Source: Pseudomonas synxantha BG33R
GTDB taxonomy: Bacteria > Pseudomonadota > Gammaproteobacteria > Pseudomonadales > Pseudomonadaceae
Assembly (NCBI RefSeq): GCF_000263715.2
Contig: NZ_CM001514.1
Coordinates: 4,033,674 to 4,097,673 of the forward strand
Length of the DNA: 64,000 nucleotides
Reading direction: 5' to 3'
The notes under the pieces were generated by a model. It had not been told where the DNA came from and ran no database searches. It saw only the letters and a program-made list of their open reading frames with translations. Within the stretch, counting starts at the first letter, position 1, and each line of letters opens with the position of its first letter. Below are positions 1 to 10,751 of the stretch, piece after piece. The position numbers and the translations under genes are program-made.

Positions 1-672
1 TACAACCCCCGCCACCACAGGTGCGGATTCAGATACTCCCATCGTCATGATGCGATTGGCCCATTCCATCGGATTAAAGATGCCGATCACGTTAAGCACT
101 GGATGTGAAGTGTTCAGGCTACCGATACCTAATGCCAACATCCCGACTGAAATCATGGAGAAAAGGGTGTTGGTATTTTGAAAGCCGATAGGCAGTAGCG
201 TCAGCAAAAGCGAGGGCGTGGAAAACAACAAGAAGCACATATAAAAACGCCCAACTATGACAATCCATTCTTCCATCGCCATCGAACCAAAATAACCTCG
301 CGTCAGTACATAAAAAACGGAGCAATAGATAACAGACATGAAGGAGTACGCCAAAAACTGCCCAACGAGAAAAATTAGCTTGGTACGTCTTGTATAAACA
401 AAGGAACGTAAAAAACCACTTTCCCTGCGCCCCACTATATAAAAAGCCAATCCAAACAACGCGACGCTTGAAGAAATGAAAGCGTAGAACCATGAAGTGG
501 CAGACGCGTAGTCACGGGTTGCTTCCTCACCAGAGATTCTGGCGTAAGTTATCAAGTAGAAGGTGACTGCGGGGGATATCACAATCCAGAGCACTGCAAC
601 AGGTTCCTTTAACTGTTCCTTAACAAAAAGCATCGATAGTAAAATCGGTTTAGATAAGGGATAGATATACAT
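1..672 (-). CDS. ABC-2 type transporter permease, C-terminal part cut by window edge
   Basis: The reading frame is open from an ATG at 672 to the left edge (224 residues seen). The start follows a GAGGTG ribosome site 4 bases upstream. The protein has about five long hydrophobic segments (near residues 26-43, 61-80, 98-121, 133-160 and 168-195). A basic stretch with ESGFLRSFVYTRRTK lies between segments 2 and 3, like the cytoplasmic loop of ABC-2 exporter permeases. It is therefore likely an inner-membrane subunit of an exporter whose ATPase lies outside the window. Base composition is much more AT-rich than in the following NRPS locus, suggesting transfer. The family call is by fold pattern only; another polytopic membrane protein is possible. 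Confidence 0.6.
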   Translation of the reverse strand, partial: MYIYPLSKPILLSMLFVKEQLKEPVAVLWIVISPAVTFYLITYARISGEEATRDYASATSWFYAFISSSVALFGLAFYIVGRRESGFLRSFVYTRRTKLIFLVGQFLAYSFMSVIYCSVFYVLTRGYFGSMAMEEWIVIVGRFYMCFLLFSTPSLLLTLLPIGFQNTNTLFSMISVGMLALGIGSLNTSHPVLNVIGIFNPMEWANRIMTMGVSESAPVVAGVV

Positions 673-1139
673 GGCTCACCTCATGGAAATGGCACCATCC
701 TCCTCTGATTCTTTCACTTTCAAACCCCTCAGAATTAATGGTGCACCACTTAATTGAAGCAACTCCCACAATTTAGTAGAAGTAGAAAATCACGCAAGAA
801 AAGCAAACTCTACCCTTAGGAAAAGCATTACTCCCAACTAGGAAATTTCACTCATTAAAATCGGACCACCAATAGTTCTTCAAAGAAGAAAAGAATGATT
901 CAAACTTTCACACCGTGATAATCCCTAGCGAAATTAACGCCTTATAAATCATCATTTTTCTGATATGAAAATTAACTGCGAACGGACTCTGCGTAGGAAA
1001 CAACGTGAAATCTCAGAAATGAGGTAACCAATCCGACAAACGGTCCGGCCCACTCTTATTCTCGAAACAATTTTAAAAGGCCAGCAAGCCGTCTCTCTTT
1101 AAATTGCAGGACATTTCCGAGACAATCCCCGCCGCCTTG
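673..1139. other. AT-rich intergenic stretch, no gene seen
   Basis: About 470 bases rich in A and T with stops in all frames and no ORF with a ribosome site. It should hold the promoter of the leftward permease gene. I see no clear -35/-10 pair, repeat or RNA gene that I could defend. Composition shifts to GC-rich near 1100-1140, which marks the edge of the foreign-looking segment. Confidence 0.5.
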
Positions 1140-1142
1140 TGC

Positions 1143-1371
1143 CGGTTGGAATCGGTGGCTAGTCTGCGATCCGTCACTGCTCATCAGTGATCGGGTTTAG
1201 TCGCCCGGATTCCAGTTGTGCGCAAGCTGTCACCCTGTTCATGGTGGCTGTGCGCAGGGCACCTTCGGGTGCGCCGGATCCAACTGGCCGGTCGACTAAC
1301 CTGCGTACAGCCGCCACCCTCCGTTTAGTCGCGAAGGGGTCGGCTCCTTATCTACCAGTTGGAGCTACACC
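1143..1371 (+). promoter_or_regulatory. Structured leader upstream of the DUF6124-type gene, possible cis-regulatory RNA
   Basis: The leader is full of complementary segments. There is a GCACC-UUCG-GGUGC tetraloop hairpin at 1259-1272. A long stem pairs 1243-1258 (GGTGGCTGTGCGCAGG) with 1300-1318, with one 3-base bulge. A hairpin lies at about 1171-1192 (CACTG/CAGTG extended by CGATC/GATCG). GGAATC at 1148-1153 pairs with GATTCC at 1208-1213. CCAACTGG at 1280-1287 can pair either with CCAGTTG at 1212-1218 or with CCAGTTGG at 1355-1362. The latter overlaps the GGAG ribosome site (1361-1364) of the following gene. These are direct sequence observations; the switch behaviour is inferred. I cannot name an Rfam family. 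Confidence 0.55.
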
Positions 1372-1680
1372 ATGAATAAAGTCTTACCCGACCCACCCTT
1401 CGACCCCGCAAAAACCCGTGCCGCGTTCAACCGCGCCATTGACCATTACCTGCCCAGGCAGGGTTTTCACAGCGTCAACGACGATCTGAGTTTTGAAGAT
1501 GCGTTGCTGTACACCGCCAGCCTGCTCGACAGTGCCTCAGCGACAGCGCTCGATTGTAGCGAGCTGCTGGACAGCCCCGTGCGGGCGAAGATTCTGGCGG
1601 TGTGGCATTTGCTGGAGATTGCCAGAACCACAGTGGATCGCTCTATCGAGTGCATGAAGCCCTTGAAGGCAGCACCGTAG
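1372..1680 (+). CDS. DUF6124 (formerly DUF3077) family small protein
   Basis: A 102-residue protein starting MNKVLPDPPFDP. It has the layout I associate with the Pseudomonas DUF6124/DUF3077 family: a short proline-rich N-terminus, a helix with DHYL near residue 24, and a C-terminal helical stretch typically containing repeated small hydrophobic residues. There is no signal peptide, membrane segment or catalytic motif. The start is set by GGAG seven bases upstream of the ATG, and that GGAG lies inside a pairing element of the leader. Members often occur in several copies per Pseudomonas genome; their function is unknown. It converges on the NRPS gene, with a REP-like hairpin between them. Confidence 0.75.
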   Translation: MNKVLPDPPFDPAKTRAAFNRAIDHYLPRQGFHSVNDDLSFEDALLYTASLLDSASATALDCSELLDSPVRAKILAVWHLLEIARTTVDRSIECMKPLKAAP

Positions 1681-1682
1681 AA

Positions 1683-1708
1683 TGTGGGAGGGGGCAAGCC
1701 CCCTCCCA
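1683..1708. repeat. Single REP-type palindrome, probable bidirectional terminator
   Basis: Near-perfect hairpin GGGAGGGGGC-AA-GCCCCCTCCC between the convergent DUF6124 and NRPS genes. It has the core of the GTGGGAGGGGG REP class found elsewhere in this window (23794, 32681), but as one palindrome rather than a doublet. No strong U-tract follows, so the terminator role is inferred from position. Confidence 0.7.
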
Positions 1709-1728
1709 GATTGAATGCATTCCAATCC

Positions 1729-4700
1729 TCAGATCCTGCGGCGGCGGTTGAGGGCGGGAATGGCGGTTTGCGGCACTTCAACGCGCTGGACCTGCGCCAC
1801 GGTTCTGGCGGCGAGTTGCGCCAGGGTTGGCTGGCTGAACAAGGTGCGTGCGTCCACTTCCAGCCCGGCCTTGCGCAGGCGGGCCACCAGGTTGACTGCC
1901 AGCAGCGAGTGCCCGCCCAGTTCGAAGAAGTGGTCGTGGCGCCCTACCCGCTCCAGTTTCAGCACGTCGGCCCAGATGCCGGACATCAAGGTTTCCACTT
2001 CGCCCTGGGGCGCTTCGTAGGCACGGCTGAGCACCGCGTCCAGGCCCGGCTCCGGCAGGGCCTTGCGGTCGAGTTTGCCGGCAGGGTTCAGGGGCAGTGC
2101 GTCGAGTTGTACAAAGGCGGCCGGCACCATGACTTCCGGCAGTTGCTCCAGCACATGGGCGCGCAAGTCTTCCAGGCTCGGCGCCTGGCCGCGCAGGGTG
2201 AAGTAGGCGACCAGGCGCTCATCGCGAATCAGTACCGCCACTTCACGCAGCGCCGGGTGTGCACTCAGGCGCGCTTCGATTTCGCCCAACTCCAGGCGCA
2301 CGCCGCGCAGTTTGACCTGGAAGTCATTGCGCCCGAGGAATTCCAGATTGCCGTCCGGCAGGTAGCGCACCAGGTCGCCCGTGCGATACAGGCGGTCACC
2401 GGCGACGAAGGGGCTGTCGATAAACCGCTCGGCAGTCATCTGCTCCAACCCCAGGTAGCCGCGGGCTACTCCCACACCACCGATATGCAGTTGACCGCTG
2501 ATGCCTATGGGGACCGGTGCGTCATGGGCGTCCAATACGTACAGGCGGGTATTGTTGATCGGCCGGCCAATCGGCAGTTGCACCGCGGGTACCGGCGCGC
2601 CGGGCTCGAGGGTCCAGGCGCTGCTGTCGACCGTAGCCTCGGTAGGGCCGTAGACGTTGTGCAAGCGCACCTTGGGCAAGCGCGCCTGCACGCCACGGGC
2701 CAGGGCTTCGGTCAGTTCGCCGCCGCCGCACAACACATCGGTGAGGCTGGTGCACAGCGCCGACTCGTCCAGCTCAAGAAACTGCTGCAACATCGCCGGC
2801 ACAAACTTGATCACGCTGATGTGCTGCTCGCGAATCAACTGGGCCAGGTACGCAGGTTCACGATGACCATCGGGCCGCGCCAGCACCAGGCGCATACCGT
2901 TGCTCAATGGCCAGAACAGTTCCCACACCGAACCGTCAAAGCTGAATGGCGCGCGCTGCAACAAGGCGCCGCCTGCGGCGTCGGGGCACAATTGCGAGCC
3001 CCAGTGCAGCAGGTTACCCAGGCCGCGATGTTCGATCATCACGCCCTTGGGGATGCCGGTGGAGCCCGAGGTGTACATCACGTAAGCCAGGTTGGCGATG
3101 CTCAAACCCGGTACCGACGGATTGTCGGCCGGCGCCTGGCTCCAGGTGCAGTGGTCGAAGTCGATCACGGGGATTGCAACCTCGCCCGGCACTTCGCGGG
3201 TAGCGCCGTGTACCAGCAGCGCCACCGGCTGGCTGTCGGCGAGCATGTAGGCCAGGCGTTCGCGTGGGTAGCTCGGGTCGAGGGGCACATAGGCACCGCC
3301 CGCCTTGAGAATGGCCAATAACCCCACCACCAGCTCCAACCCGCGCTCCACACACAGTGCCACCCGCGAGTCGGGCTCTACGCCATGCTCGCGCAGATGA
3401 AAGGCCAGTTGGTTGGCGCGTTCGTTGAGTTCGCGATAGGTCAATTGCTGCTCGCCGGCCTGCACCGCGATGGCATCTGGAATGTCCCGCGCATGGGCTT
3501 CGAACAGCGCCTGGACAGTGAGGGTTTGCGGGTAGTCCGTGGCGGTGGCGTTGAAGCCTGACAACTGGGTGTGCAACTCGCTGGCGGGCAACACCTGTAT
3601 GTCGCGAAGCGGCATTTTCGGCGCCTGCTCAAGCGCATCCACCAGGCCATTGAGCACCGTGTCGAGGTAGCTCAGCACCCGCTCGGCACCCACGGTGCGC
3701 GGCGCCTTGGCCTTGAGCCGGAAACCGCTGGCCACGTCATCCACCGTCAACATCAGCGGGTAACTGAGGATGTCTTCACTGTTGAGCAAGGCCATGCCCG
3801 GTACCAGTTTCAGTTCAAGATCGGCCGAGGTGTGGCGGTAATTGAGCAGACTGTTGAACAACGGTGACACGCCGCTGCAACGCTGGGCCAACGCCAGGGA
3901 GGCTTGTTCATGTGCGAGCAAGGCGCTCAGTTGTGTGTGGGTGTCGTGCAGTGCATCCACCACGTTTTGCCCGACCAGGCGCAGGCGCAGCGGCAAGGTG
4001 TTGATGAACATGCCCAACGCCCGCTCGGCACCCTCGCCGGCTTGCAAGCGGCCAAGCAGTACGGTGCCGAACACCACATCGTCGCGGCTCGCCACCCGGC
4101 TGAGCACCTGGGCCCAGGCCAGGTGGAACAGGCTCGCGGCGCTCACGCCAAGAGCGCGGGCCTGGCTGCGCAGGCGCAGGTTGAGCGCGTCACTGAGCAG
4201 GCGTTCGGCTTCTTCGGTCTCGGCACGCTTGGCCTGGCGCTCCTGCACGCCAAACGCCAGGGTCGGCTCGTCCACCTCTGCCAACTGCTGGCGAAAGAAC
4301 GCCTCGTGCGCAGCCTGGCGCACGGCTGATCGGGCTTGCGCCACCACATTGCGGTACGGCACCGGCACGGGCAATTGCGCCTGTTGGCCGAGCAGATGGG
4401 CGCGGATCTCGTCCACCAACAGGGTGGTCGAAGTGGCATCGTTGACCAAGTGATGAAAGCGCAGCCTGGCGATCCAGCGCTGATGGTGAGGTTCTTCGGC
4501 GTAGTCCAGGGCCATCAGCGGCGCCTGGCGCAAGTCCAGCGGTTGAGCCGGCTCGCGCAGCGGTTGGACCCGCAACCGCGCTTTTCGCCACACCACCTGC
4601 ATCGGTTGTTCAAGGGCATCCCACACCAGGCTGGTGCGCAGGATGTCATGGCGGTCGATCACTTGTTGCAGGGCGTGGGCGAAGGCATCCAGTTGCTCGC

Positions 4701-7700
4701 GGCGCGCAAAGCTGAACAAAGCCTGTTGCTGATACGGGTCGTGCGCATCGGTGATGTGGTGGTAAAGCAAGCCTTCCTGCAACGGCGCCAGCGGGTAGAT
4801 TTCCTGCACATTCGCTGCCCCACCAGGGATGCTTGCGACAATGCGGTCGAGGCTGGCTTGATCCAGCTCGGCCAGGGCGAGCAGATCAGGGGTGATATGC
4901 GTACAGCCCGGCGGAATTCGATTGCCTGGCACCGCCATTTCAGTACCGCCACACGCCGCTGCCAGCGCCGCCAACGTTGGCTGGCCGAACAGCACCTGCA
5001 CATCGGCACGCAGGCCGGCCTGGCGCATGCGCTGCACCAGTTGCACCGCCAACAGCGAATGCCCGCCCAACTCGAAGAAATGGTCGTGGCGCCCTACTTG
5101 CTGCACGTGCAGCAACTCGGCCCAGATCTGCGCAAGGGTAGCTTCCACACCGGCCTGCGCTGCTTCGAAGCGGCGAGTGACAAAGGCTTCCTGGCTGGGT
5201 GCGGGCAAGGCTTTGCGGTCGAGCTTGCCATTGGCGGTCAGGGGCAACGCCTCAAGGCGGACATAGGCCGCCGGCACCATATAGTCAGGTAACGAGGCCT
5301 GCAGATGGGCGCGCAGGGTTTGAATCTCGACTGGCTCACGCGGGATAAACCAGGCCAGCAATTGCCCTTGGCGAAACTGCACTACCGCGTCCTTGATCGC
5401 CGGGTGGGCGGCCAGGGCCGATTCGATTTCCCCCAGCTCGATGCGTACACCGCGGATTTTTACCTGGTCGTCGTTGCGCCCCAGGTACTCAAGATTGCCG
5501 TCCGACAGCCAGCGCGCCAGATCGCCGGTGCGGTACATACGCGCGCCGTTGAAAGGATCGTCCAGGAAGCGTTCGGCATTCAGTTCAGGACGGTTAAGAT
5601 AACCCCGCGCCACGCCCTTGCCGCCCACATACAACTCCCCCACTGCGCCAATCGGCACCGGGCGTTGTTGCGCATCCAGCAGATAAACCTGGGCGTTGGC
5701 GACCGGCGCGCCGATATGCAGCGGCTGGCCCACCTCAACGGCTCCAGAGGTGGCAACCACGGTGGCTTCGGTAGGGCCGTAGTTGTTGATCAGTTCAAAT
5801 GTCTGCGCCTGGGTGAACGTGCGCAGGCGATCGCCGCCAATCAGCAAGGTGCGCAAGGTGGGATGCCCACGCTGCTGGCTGAAGGCGTATTCGGCCACAG
5901 GCGTGGGCAGGAAACACACGTCCAGTGGCTGCGCGCGCCACCAGTCGAGCAACGCATCGATATTTTCCGCGCCGTCGTGCGCCGGTGGCAGGTGCAGCGT
6001 TGCACCCACGCATAACGCCGGCCAGACTTCCCAGGCCATGGCATCAAAACCAAAGCCGGCGACGCTGGCGGTATGGCTGCCCGCGTGCAGGTCGAACGCC
6101 CGGCAGTGCCAGTCCACCAGGTTCGATACGCTGTGGTGCTCCACCATCACGCCCTTGGGCAAGCCGGTGGAGCCGGAGGTGTAAATCACATAGGCCAGGT
6201 TCGACGGCGAGACCGCAACCTCGGGGTTACTGTCGATGTGCGAGGTGACCTGCTCCAGCACGACCACTGGCACCGTGGAGACAGGCAAGCGCTGGCGCAA
6301 ATCCTGTTGGGTCAGGATTGCCATAGGCGCACTGTCTTGCAGCAGGTAGTCGAGGCGTTCAGCCGGATGGGCCGGATCCAGCGGCACGTAGCAGGCGCCG
6401 GATTTGAGCACTGCCAACAACCCCGCCAATGTGTCCAGCCCGCGTCGGGCCAGCACGGCCACGCGATCATCCGGCTGTACGCCGTGTGCCAATAGTTGAT
6501 GCGCCAGGGCATTGGCCTGACGGTTGAGGTGGGCGTAGGTCAGCTGATGGCCCTGATACACCGCGGCTATGGCGTCGGGCGTGTGTGCGGCTTGCGCTTC
6601 AATCCGCCGGTGCAAGGTTTGCGGCAGTGCGTTGGGCTGCACGGTGGCGTTCCAGTGCAGCAGCCGAGCCTGAGCTTCAGGCGCCAGCATGGAAAACTCA
6701 CCGACCGGCAACGAGGGGTCTTCCAGCCCTTGCTCCAATAGCCAGGTGAAGCCGCGCGCCATCGCCTGGACTTCGTCGTGCTGGAAGTACGCCTCGTTGT
6801 AGACGCAATGCAGCCACGCGCTGTCCTGGTAGCGGTTGCTGCGCAGGTGAATGGCGATCGGCAATGCCTCATGGTGGTTGGACACCTTGATGGCACGCGC
6901 CTGCACCTGACCAAAACGCAGGTCATGGTCGTCCTGCTCGAACGACACCGACAGGTCGAACAACTGCCCGCGATCGGTTCGTCGCAGGCCCAGCTCACGG
7001 TTCATCTCGCTTAACGGGAAGCGCTGATGGCGGAAATCCTGCTTGAGCTGATCGCGTATGCCGCGCACCAGCTCACCAAAAGGCAACCCTTCGCTGAACT
7101 GAAAACGCACCGCACTGACCTGGGCAAACATGCCGACGGTGGCGCGAAAACGCGCGTTGGAGCGGTTGAGAATCGGCAGCCCCACCACCCATTCCCGGCG
7201 TTGACTGGTGCGGGTGAAATACACATACATCGCCGCCAGCAACACATGAAAAGCCGACGCCTGGCAGCGGTTGGCGACCTGCTCCATACGGTTGAGCAGC
7301 GCCACCGCAAACCCTTCCAGGAAGGTGTTGCTCGACGCCTTGGTGGTTTGCTTGGGCGTCAGCAGCGGCTCGGGCAGTACCTGGAACTTGTCCAGCCAAT
7401 AGTCGCGGTCACGGGCGTAACGGGCCGAGTGCAGGTAGTGCTGGTCGGTGTCGATAAAGTCGATATAGGACGGTGCGAACGGCTCCACGTGCCGGCCCTG
7501 CTCCAGGGCGGTGTACAACTGCGCGAGGGATTGCAGCAACTGGCCGAAGCCCCAACCGTCGAGAATCAGGTGGTGGGCCTGGGTACCGAGGCGGTAGTGG
7601 TCATCATCAAGTTTGACCAGAAAAAACCGCCACAACGGTTCGCCGTGCATGGCATAGGGCCGGGCCATTTGCGCCTGCATCAAGGCTTGCGTCGCCGCGG

Positions 7701-7998
7701 GTGGATCGGGTAGCACGGAAAAATCATGAACCGCCACCTCCACACTCAGTTCGGGGGCGAATGTTTGCCCAGGCATGCCGTTGGCGTCGGTATGCAGTTG
7801 GGTGCGCAACGCATCATGCCGAGCCACCAGCAGGGCGACAGCACGCTGCATGCGTTCGGGCACGACCGGGCCTGCAAAATCCAGATAGCCGCCAATGTTG
7901 TACAACGGCGAATCGCCCACGCGCATCTGATCGAGCCAAATGTCCTGTTGGGCGGCAGTGAGGGGGAAGCTGGCCGGCTGGCGGGAGGAATACTGCAT
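1729..7998 (-). CDS. Two-module lipopeptide NRPS (Cstart-A-T-C-A-T), no thioesterase
   Basis: A 2089-residue cytoplasmic synthetase. The chosen ATG (7998, [14 protein letters not shown]) follows AAGGA; an upstream in-frame extension lacks this support. The first condensation domain has HHLILDG at 142-148. Adenylation 1 has its TSGSTG core near 606 and specificity residues read as D-A-W-F-L-G-N-V-V, a known Leu code. T1 carries the phosphopantetheine serine at 981. Condensation 2 starts near 1067 with the dual epimerisation/condensation look ([13 protein letters not shown]) and an HHLVNDA site at 1182. Adenylation 2 (core near 1642) reads D-G-W-K-L-G-V-V-D. T2 has Ser2031, and only 58 residues follow it. 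Having a C domain first and no TE fits the initiating enzyme of Pseudomonas cyclic lipopeptides (ViscA/OfaA/MassA class), which loads fatty acyl-Leu and then an acidic residue. The partner synthetases are not in the window. Confidence 0.9.
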   Translation of the reverse strand: MQYSSRQPASFPLTAAQQDIWLDQMRVGDSPLYNIGGYLDFAGPVVPERMQRAVALLVARHDALRTQLHTDANGMPGQTFAPELSVEVAVHDFSVLPDPPAATQALMQAQMARPYAMHGEPLWRFFLVKLDDDHYRLGTQAHHLILDGWGFGQLLQSLAQLYTALEQGRHVEPFAPSYIDFIDTDQHYLHSARYARDRDYWLDKFQVLPEPLLTPKQTTKASSNTFLEGFAVALLNRMEQVANRCQASAFHVLLAAMYVYFTRTSQRREWVVGLPILNRSNARFRATVGMFAQVSAVRFQFSEGLPFGELVRGIRDQLKQDFRHQRFPLSEMNRELGLRRTDRGQLFDLSVSFEQDDHDLRFGQVQARAIKVSNHHEALPIAIHLRSNRYQDSAWLHCVYNEAYFQHDEVQAMARGFTWLLEQGLEDPSLPVGEFSMLAPEAQARLLHWNATVQPNALPQTLHRRIEAQAAHTPDAIAAVYQGHQLTYAHLNRQANALAHQLLAHGVQPDDRVAVLARRGLDTLAGLLAVLKSGACYVPLDPAHPAERLDYLLQDSAPMAILTQQDLRQRLPVSTVPVVVLEQVTSHIDSNPEVAVSPSNLAYVIYTSGSTGLPKGVMVEHHSVSNLVDWHCRAFDLHAGSHTASVAGFGFDAMAWEVWPALCVGATLHLPPAHDGAENIDALLDWWRAQPLDVCFLPTPVAEYAFSQQRGHPTLRTLLIGGDRLRTFTQAQTFELINNYGPTEATVVATSGAVEVGQPLHIGAPVANAQVYLLDAQQRPVPIGAVGELYVGGKGVARGYLNRPELNAERFLDDPFNGARMYRTGDLARWLSDGNLEYLGRNDDQVKIRGVRIELGEIESALAAHPAIKDAVVQFRQGQLLAWFIPREPVEIQTLRAHLQASLPDYMVPAAYVRLEALPLTANGKLDRKALPAPSQEAFVTRRFEAAQAGVEATLAQIWAELLHVQQVGRHDHFFELGGHSLLAVQLVQRMRQAGLRADVQVLFGQPTLAALAAACGGTEMAVPGNRIPPGCTHITPDLLALAELDQASLDRIVASIPGGAANVQEIYPLAPLQEGLLYHHITDAHDPYQQQALFSFARREQLDAFAHALQQVIDRHDILRTSLVWDALEQPMQVVWRKARLRVQPLREPAQPLDLRQAPLMALDYAEEPHHQRWIARLRFHHLVNDATSTTLLVDEIRAHLLGQQAQLPVPVPYRNVVAQARSAVRQAAHEAFFRQQLAEVDEPTLAFGVQERQAKRAETEEAERLLSDALNLRLRSQARALGVSAASLFHLAWAQVLSRVASRDDVVFGTVLLGRLQAGEGAERALGMFINTLPLRLRLVGQNVVDALHDTHTQLSALLAHEQASLALAQRCSGVSPLFNSLLNYRHTSADLELKLVPGMALLNSEDILSYPLMLTVDDVASGFRLKAKAPRTVGAERVLSYLDTVLNGLVDALEQAPKMPLRDIQVLPASELHTQLSGFNATATDYPQTLTVQALFEAHARDIPDAIAVQAGEQQLTYRELNERANQLAFHLREHGVEPDSRVALCVERGLELVVGLLAILKAGGAYVPLDPSYPRERLAYMLADSQPVALLVHGATREVPGEVAIPVIDFDHCTWSQAPADNPSVPGLSIANLAYVMYTSGSTGIPKGVMIEHRGLGNLLHWGSQLCPDAAGGALLQRAPFSFDGSVWELFWPLSNGMRLVLARPDGHREPAYLAQLIREQHISVIKFVPAMLQQFLELDESALCTSLTDVLCGGGELTEALARGVQARLPKVRLHNVYGPTEATVDSSAWTLEPGAPVPAVQLPIGRPINNTRLYVLDAHDAPVPIGISGQLHIGGVGVARGYLGLEQMTAERFIDSPFVAGDRLYRTGDLVRYLPDGNLEFLGRNDFQVKLRGVRLELGEIEARLSAHPALREVAVLIRDERLVAYFTLRGQAPSLEDLRAHVLEQLPEVMVPAAFVQLDALPLNPAGKLDRKALPEPGLDAVLSRAYEAPQGEVETLMSGIWADVLKLERVGRHDHFFELGGHSLLAVNLVARLRKAGLEVDARTLFSQPTLAQLAARTVAQVQRVEVPQTAIPALNRRRRI

Positions 7999-8481
7999 AA
8001 GATCCTTCTCATGGGGGTCAGGCACTGGCCGCGCAGGGTGGCCCATTACGCCGAATTTGCCGGATTTGAGCATGGGGGGCCGCAGGCGTCTGTCACCCGA
8101 AACCCGGACATTCAAATGGATGGAACGGGCTTGGCGGGCCGTTCACTGCTGAAACGATTAAAGCGCTGTAGGAAATTGGCTATACATGGCCGATGCTGGC
8201 ACTTTGAAACTCTGCAAGAATTTAAACTTTTACCTTAAATATCAACCAGTTAATTAAACCTAAAAATACCATGCGAGCGTTCGTTGCCGGTTTTATTGAC
8301 CAGAAACGTCGGAATAATGACGCAGATTTTATGGCAGCTTGTGTCCCGCGTTTCCGCTACATACGTAGGACAAATCCATATGGCTAAATAAAATCTCGAA
8401 CGCCGAGTCACGTTCAAGCAGTACGGATCGCCCCGCCGCAGCCCGGAGCCTCCGCAGACGGTTTTCGACATCAAGGATGAG
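7999..8481. promoter_or_regulatory. Divergent promoter region between NRPS and LuxR regulator
   Basis: A 483-base divergent spacer, AT-rich at 8140-8400, which must hold the promoters of the leftward NRPS gene and the rightward luxR gene. The NRPS has AAGGA before its ATG at 7998; luxR has AAGGA at 8473. I could not identify a convincing lux-type dyad. The LuxR protein, made next door, is the obvious candidate to bind here. Confidence 0.5.
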
Positions 8482-9282
8482 ATGGCTATGAATCTGACCC
8501 ACAGTATTGGCGACACACAGGGCCCGCATTTTTATGCCGAAATGGGCGAGTTGATTTCAAACAGCGGCCATGAACGCTTCGCCGCAGACATGTTGCATCT
8601 AGTGGACAAATGGGTGCCGATTCACCTGGTGGACCTCAGCGAATGGACGCTCGATGAGCTGCGCGACCGCGTGCTGGACATCAAGCTGCTGGGCAGCGCC
8701 GGGTTGAAAAAGGAGTTGTCTGTACCCCAGACCCTGCACCCATTGAACGACCACCCGCTGATGCGCGAAATGCTGCGCATGCAAGACCCGCTGTTGATCC
8801 AGATGAAAGCCAAGGCCAACAGCGCGCACCCGTTAGGCAGTTCGCACCAGTGCAATCTGGTATCGCGCCAAGGGAACCGACGCTGTGTGATTTCGTTCTA
8901 CCGGCCGCCAACCCAGCGTGGGTTTTCCCTGGCTGAGTTGTCCTTTCTCAAGTGCTTGTCGGACACCCTGTTGCCGTTGATGGAGCGGCACGCGCAACTG
9001 CTGCGCCAGGTGCCGCACGCCGAGATTGAGCCGGGCCACACCCTGCTGGAACAATCGCAATTGCAGCGCGAGTTCTACAAGCGCCTGGCTCTGAGCGATA
9101 TCACCCTTTCGGCGCGTGAGCAGGAAGTGTGCCTCGGCCTGTTGACCGGCGGCACCGTGCCGCAGATCGCGGAAAAACTCAGTGTAAAAAACAGCTCGAT
9201 CGAAACCTACCTCAAGCGCGCCGCCGCCAAGCTGGGCGTGAGCGGCCGGCATGGCCTGGCCAAATGGATGGTGGGCGCCTGA
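8482..9282 (+). CDS. LuxR-type transcriptional regulator of the lipopeptide locus
   Basis: A 266-residue protein with a C-terminal LuxR helix-turn-helix (about residues 205-262: [45 protein letters not shown]). There is no acyl-homoserine-lactone domain and no receiver domain, as in the ViscAR/MassAR/PsoR regulators that flank Pseudomonas lipopeptide synthetase genes. The ATG at 8482 follows AAGGA; a second ATG six bases on is possible. It is divergent from the NRPS gene, and its TGA overlaps the ATG of the efflux gene, so the two are translationally coupled. It likely activates the NRPS and export genes; this is inferred from family and position. Confidence 0.88.
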   Translation: MAMNLTHSIGDTQGPHFYAEMGELISNSGHERFAADMLHLVDKWVPIHLVDLSEWTLDELRDRVLDIKLLGSAGLKKELSVPQTLHPLNDHPLMREMLRMQDPLLIQMKAKANSAHPLGSSHQCNLVSRQGNRRCVISFYRPPTQRGFSLAELSFLKCLSDTLLPLMERHAQLLRQVPHAEIEPGHTLLEQSQLQREFYKRLALSDITLSAREQEVCLGLLTGGTVPQIAEKLSVKNSSIETYLKRAAAKLGVSGRHGLAKWMVGA

Positions 9283-10751
9283 TGAACAAACGGATGCTTT
9301 GCTGCGTCGGTGTGGTGTGGACGCTCAGTGGCTGTTCGCTGATCCCCGAGTATCAGCGGCCAGCGGCGCCGACGCCTGCGCAGTATCCTCAAGGCGGCGT
9401 GTACAGCCTGGCGCAGGCCGGCGACCTGACGCAGAATCCGGATTGGCAGCAGCTGTTCCACGACCCGGCGCTGCAACGATTGATTGCCGATGCCCTGCTC
9501 AACAACCGCGACCTGCGGGTGGCCGCCCTGAATGTAGAGGCGTTCCAGGCGCAGTATCGTATACAGCGCGCTGATCTGTTCCCGGCGATCTCCGCCAGCG
9601 GTGCCGGCAAGCGTCAGAAATTGCCAGGGAACGTGACAGGCACCGGCAAATCGGCGATCACCTCCAACTATTCCGCCACCTTGGGCCTGAGCGCTTATGA
9701 GCTGGACCTGTTCGGCCGCGTGCGCAGCCTCAGCGAACAGGCGCTGCTGACTTACCTGGGCACCGAAGAAGCCCGGCGCAGTGCGCAATTGAGCCTGGTG
9801 GCGAACGTGGCCAACGCCTACCTGACCTGGCGCGCCGATCAGGAGCTACTGGCCCTGGCCGAGCAAACCCTGGTGGCCAACGACCACAGCTGGCAACTGA
9901 CCAGCCGCAGCAAAAACGCCGGCAAAGCTTCGGCGCTGGAGGTGGTGCAAGCCCGTACCGCCGTGGAAAGCACCCGCGCCAGCGTCGCTCGCTATGAACG
10001 CCAGGTTGCCCAGGACCTTAACAACCTCGTGCTGCTGGTGGGCGGCCCGGTGGATGAGCATCTGCCTGCACGCCCGCTGGCCGATGATCTGGTCGCCCGC
10101 GTCCCCGCCGGGTTGCCCTCCGACCTGCTGCAACGCCGCCCGGATATCCTCCAGGCCGAATACCAGTTGCAGGCGGCCAACGCCAATATCGGTGCCGCCC
10201 GTGCTGCGTTTTTTCCGTCCGTGACCCTCACGGCCAATGCCGGCAGCACCAGCAAGGAGCTGTCGGGGCTGTTCAAGGGCGGCTCGGGCACCTGGACCTT
10301 CCAGCCGCAAATCAACCTGCCGATCTTCAACGCCGGCAGCCTGCGTGCCAGCCTCGATTACGCCAGGTTGCAGAAGGACATCACGGTGGCCCAGTACGAA
10401 AAGTCCATCCAGAGCGCCTTCCAGGAAGTGGCCGACGGCCTTGCCGCTCGCCAGACCTTCAACGACCAACTGGATGCGCAACGGGATTTCGTCGCCGCCA
10501 ACCAGAACTATTACGACCTGGCCCAGCACCGCTACCGCAGCGGCGTGGACAGCAACCTGACATTCCTCGATGCGCAGCGTGCGTTGTTCAGCTCGCAACA
10601 GGCGTTGATCGTGGACAGGCTGGCGCAGCTGGTGGCGGAGGTGAACCTGTATACGGCGTTGGGTGGGGCGTGGCGCGTCAACGCAACGCCGACTGCCGCA
10701 ACCGATACTCCCCCGGCGTCATCTGCGCATACCGCAGGAAAAACCGGCTGA
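9282..10751 (+). CDS. RND/ABC outer membrane factor lipoprotein (NodT family)
   Basis: A 489-residue TolC-like outer-membrane channel. The N-terminus is a lipoprotein signal with a lipobox ending LSGC near residue 18. It is followed by the usual [14 protein letters not shown] region and two OEP repeats, with the family hallmarks [46 protein letters not shown] and [17 protein letters not shown]. Its ATG overlaps the luxR stop (TGATG). In viscosin- and massetolide-type clusters such a NodT-like lipoprotein sits beside the first NRPS and is thought to complete a MacAB-type export route. No MacAB genes are in the window. The last 74 bases overlap the convergent hpaA gene. Confidence 0.9.
   Translation: MNKRMLCCVGVVWTLSGCSLIPEYQRPAAPTPAQYPQGGVYSLAQAGDLTQNPDWQQLFHDPALQRLIADALLNNRDLRVAALNVEAFQAQYRIQRADLFPAISASGAGKRQKLPGNVTGTGKSAITSNYSATLGLSAYELDLFGRVRSLSEQALLTYLGTEEARRSAQLSLVANVANAYLTWRADQELLALAEQTLVANDHSWQLTSRSKNAGKASALEVVQARTAVESTRASVARYERQVAQDLNNLVLLVGGPVDEHLPARPLADDLVARVPAGLPSDLLQRRPDILQAEYQLQAANANIGAARAAFFPSVTLTANAGSTSKELSGLFKGGSGTWTFQPQINLPIFNAGSLRASLDYARLQKDITVAQYEKSIQSAFQEVADGLAARQTFNDQLDAQRDFVAANQNYYDLAQHRYRSGVDSNLTFLDAQRALFSSQQALIVDRLAQLVAEVNLYTALGGAWRVNATPTAATDTPPASSAHTAGKTG

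Noticed and set aside
119-493. 124-codon frame at the left edge (minus strand)
   Set aside because: Lies in another frame of the partial permease gene, whose frame is open for all 672 bases and has a good ribosome site and membrane segments.
1684-3321. Long open frame opposite the NRPS gene (plus strand)
   Set aside because: Antisense shadow of a GC-rich gene: no ribosome site, low-complexity Gln/Arg/Ala-rich product, and the opposite strand has clear NRPS domains.
7999-8115. 39-residue N-terminal extension of the NRPS
   Set aside because: No ribosome site; basic and proline-rich with no family similarity, whereas the ATG at 7998 follows AAGGA and directly precedes the condensation domain.
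8253-8270. GTTAATTAAAC near the luxR promoter as another HpaR-type site
   Set aside because: Half-site spacing is wrong (no N4) and the region is simply AT-rich.
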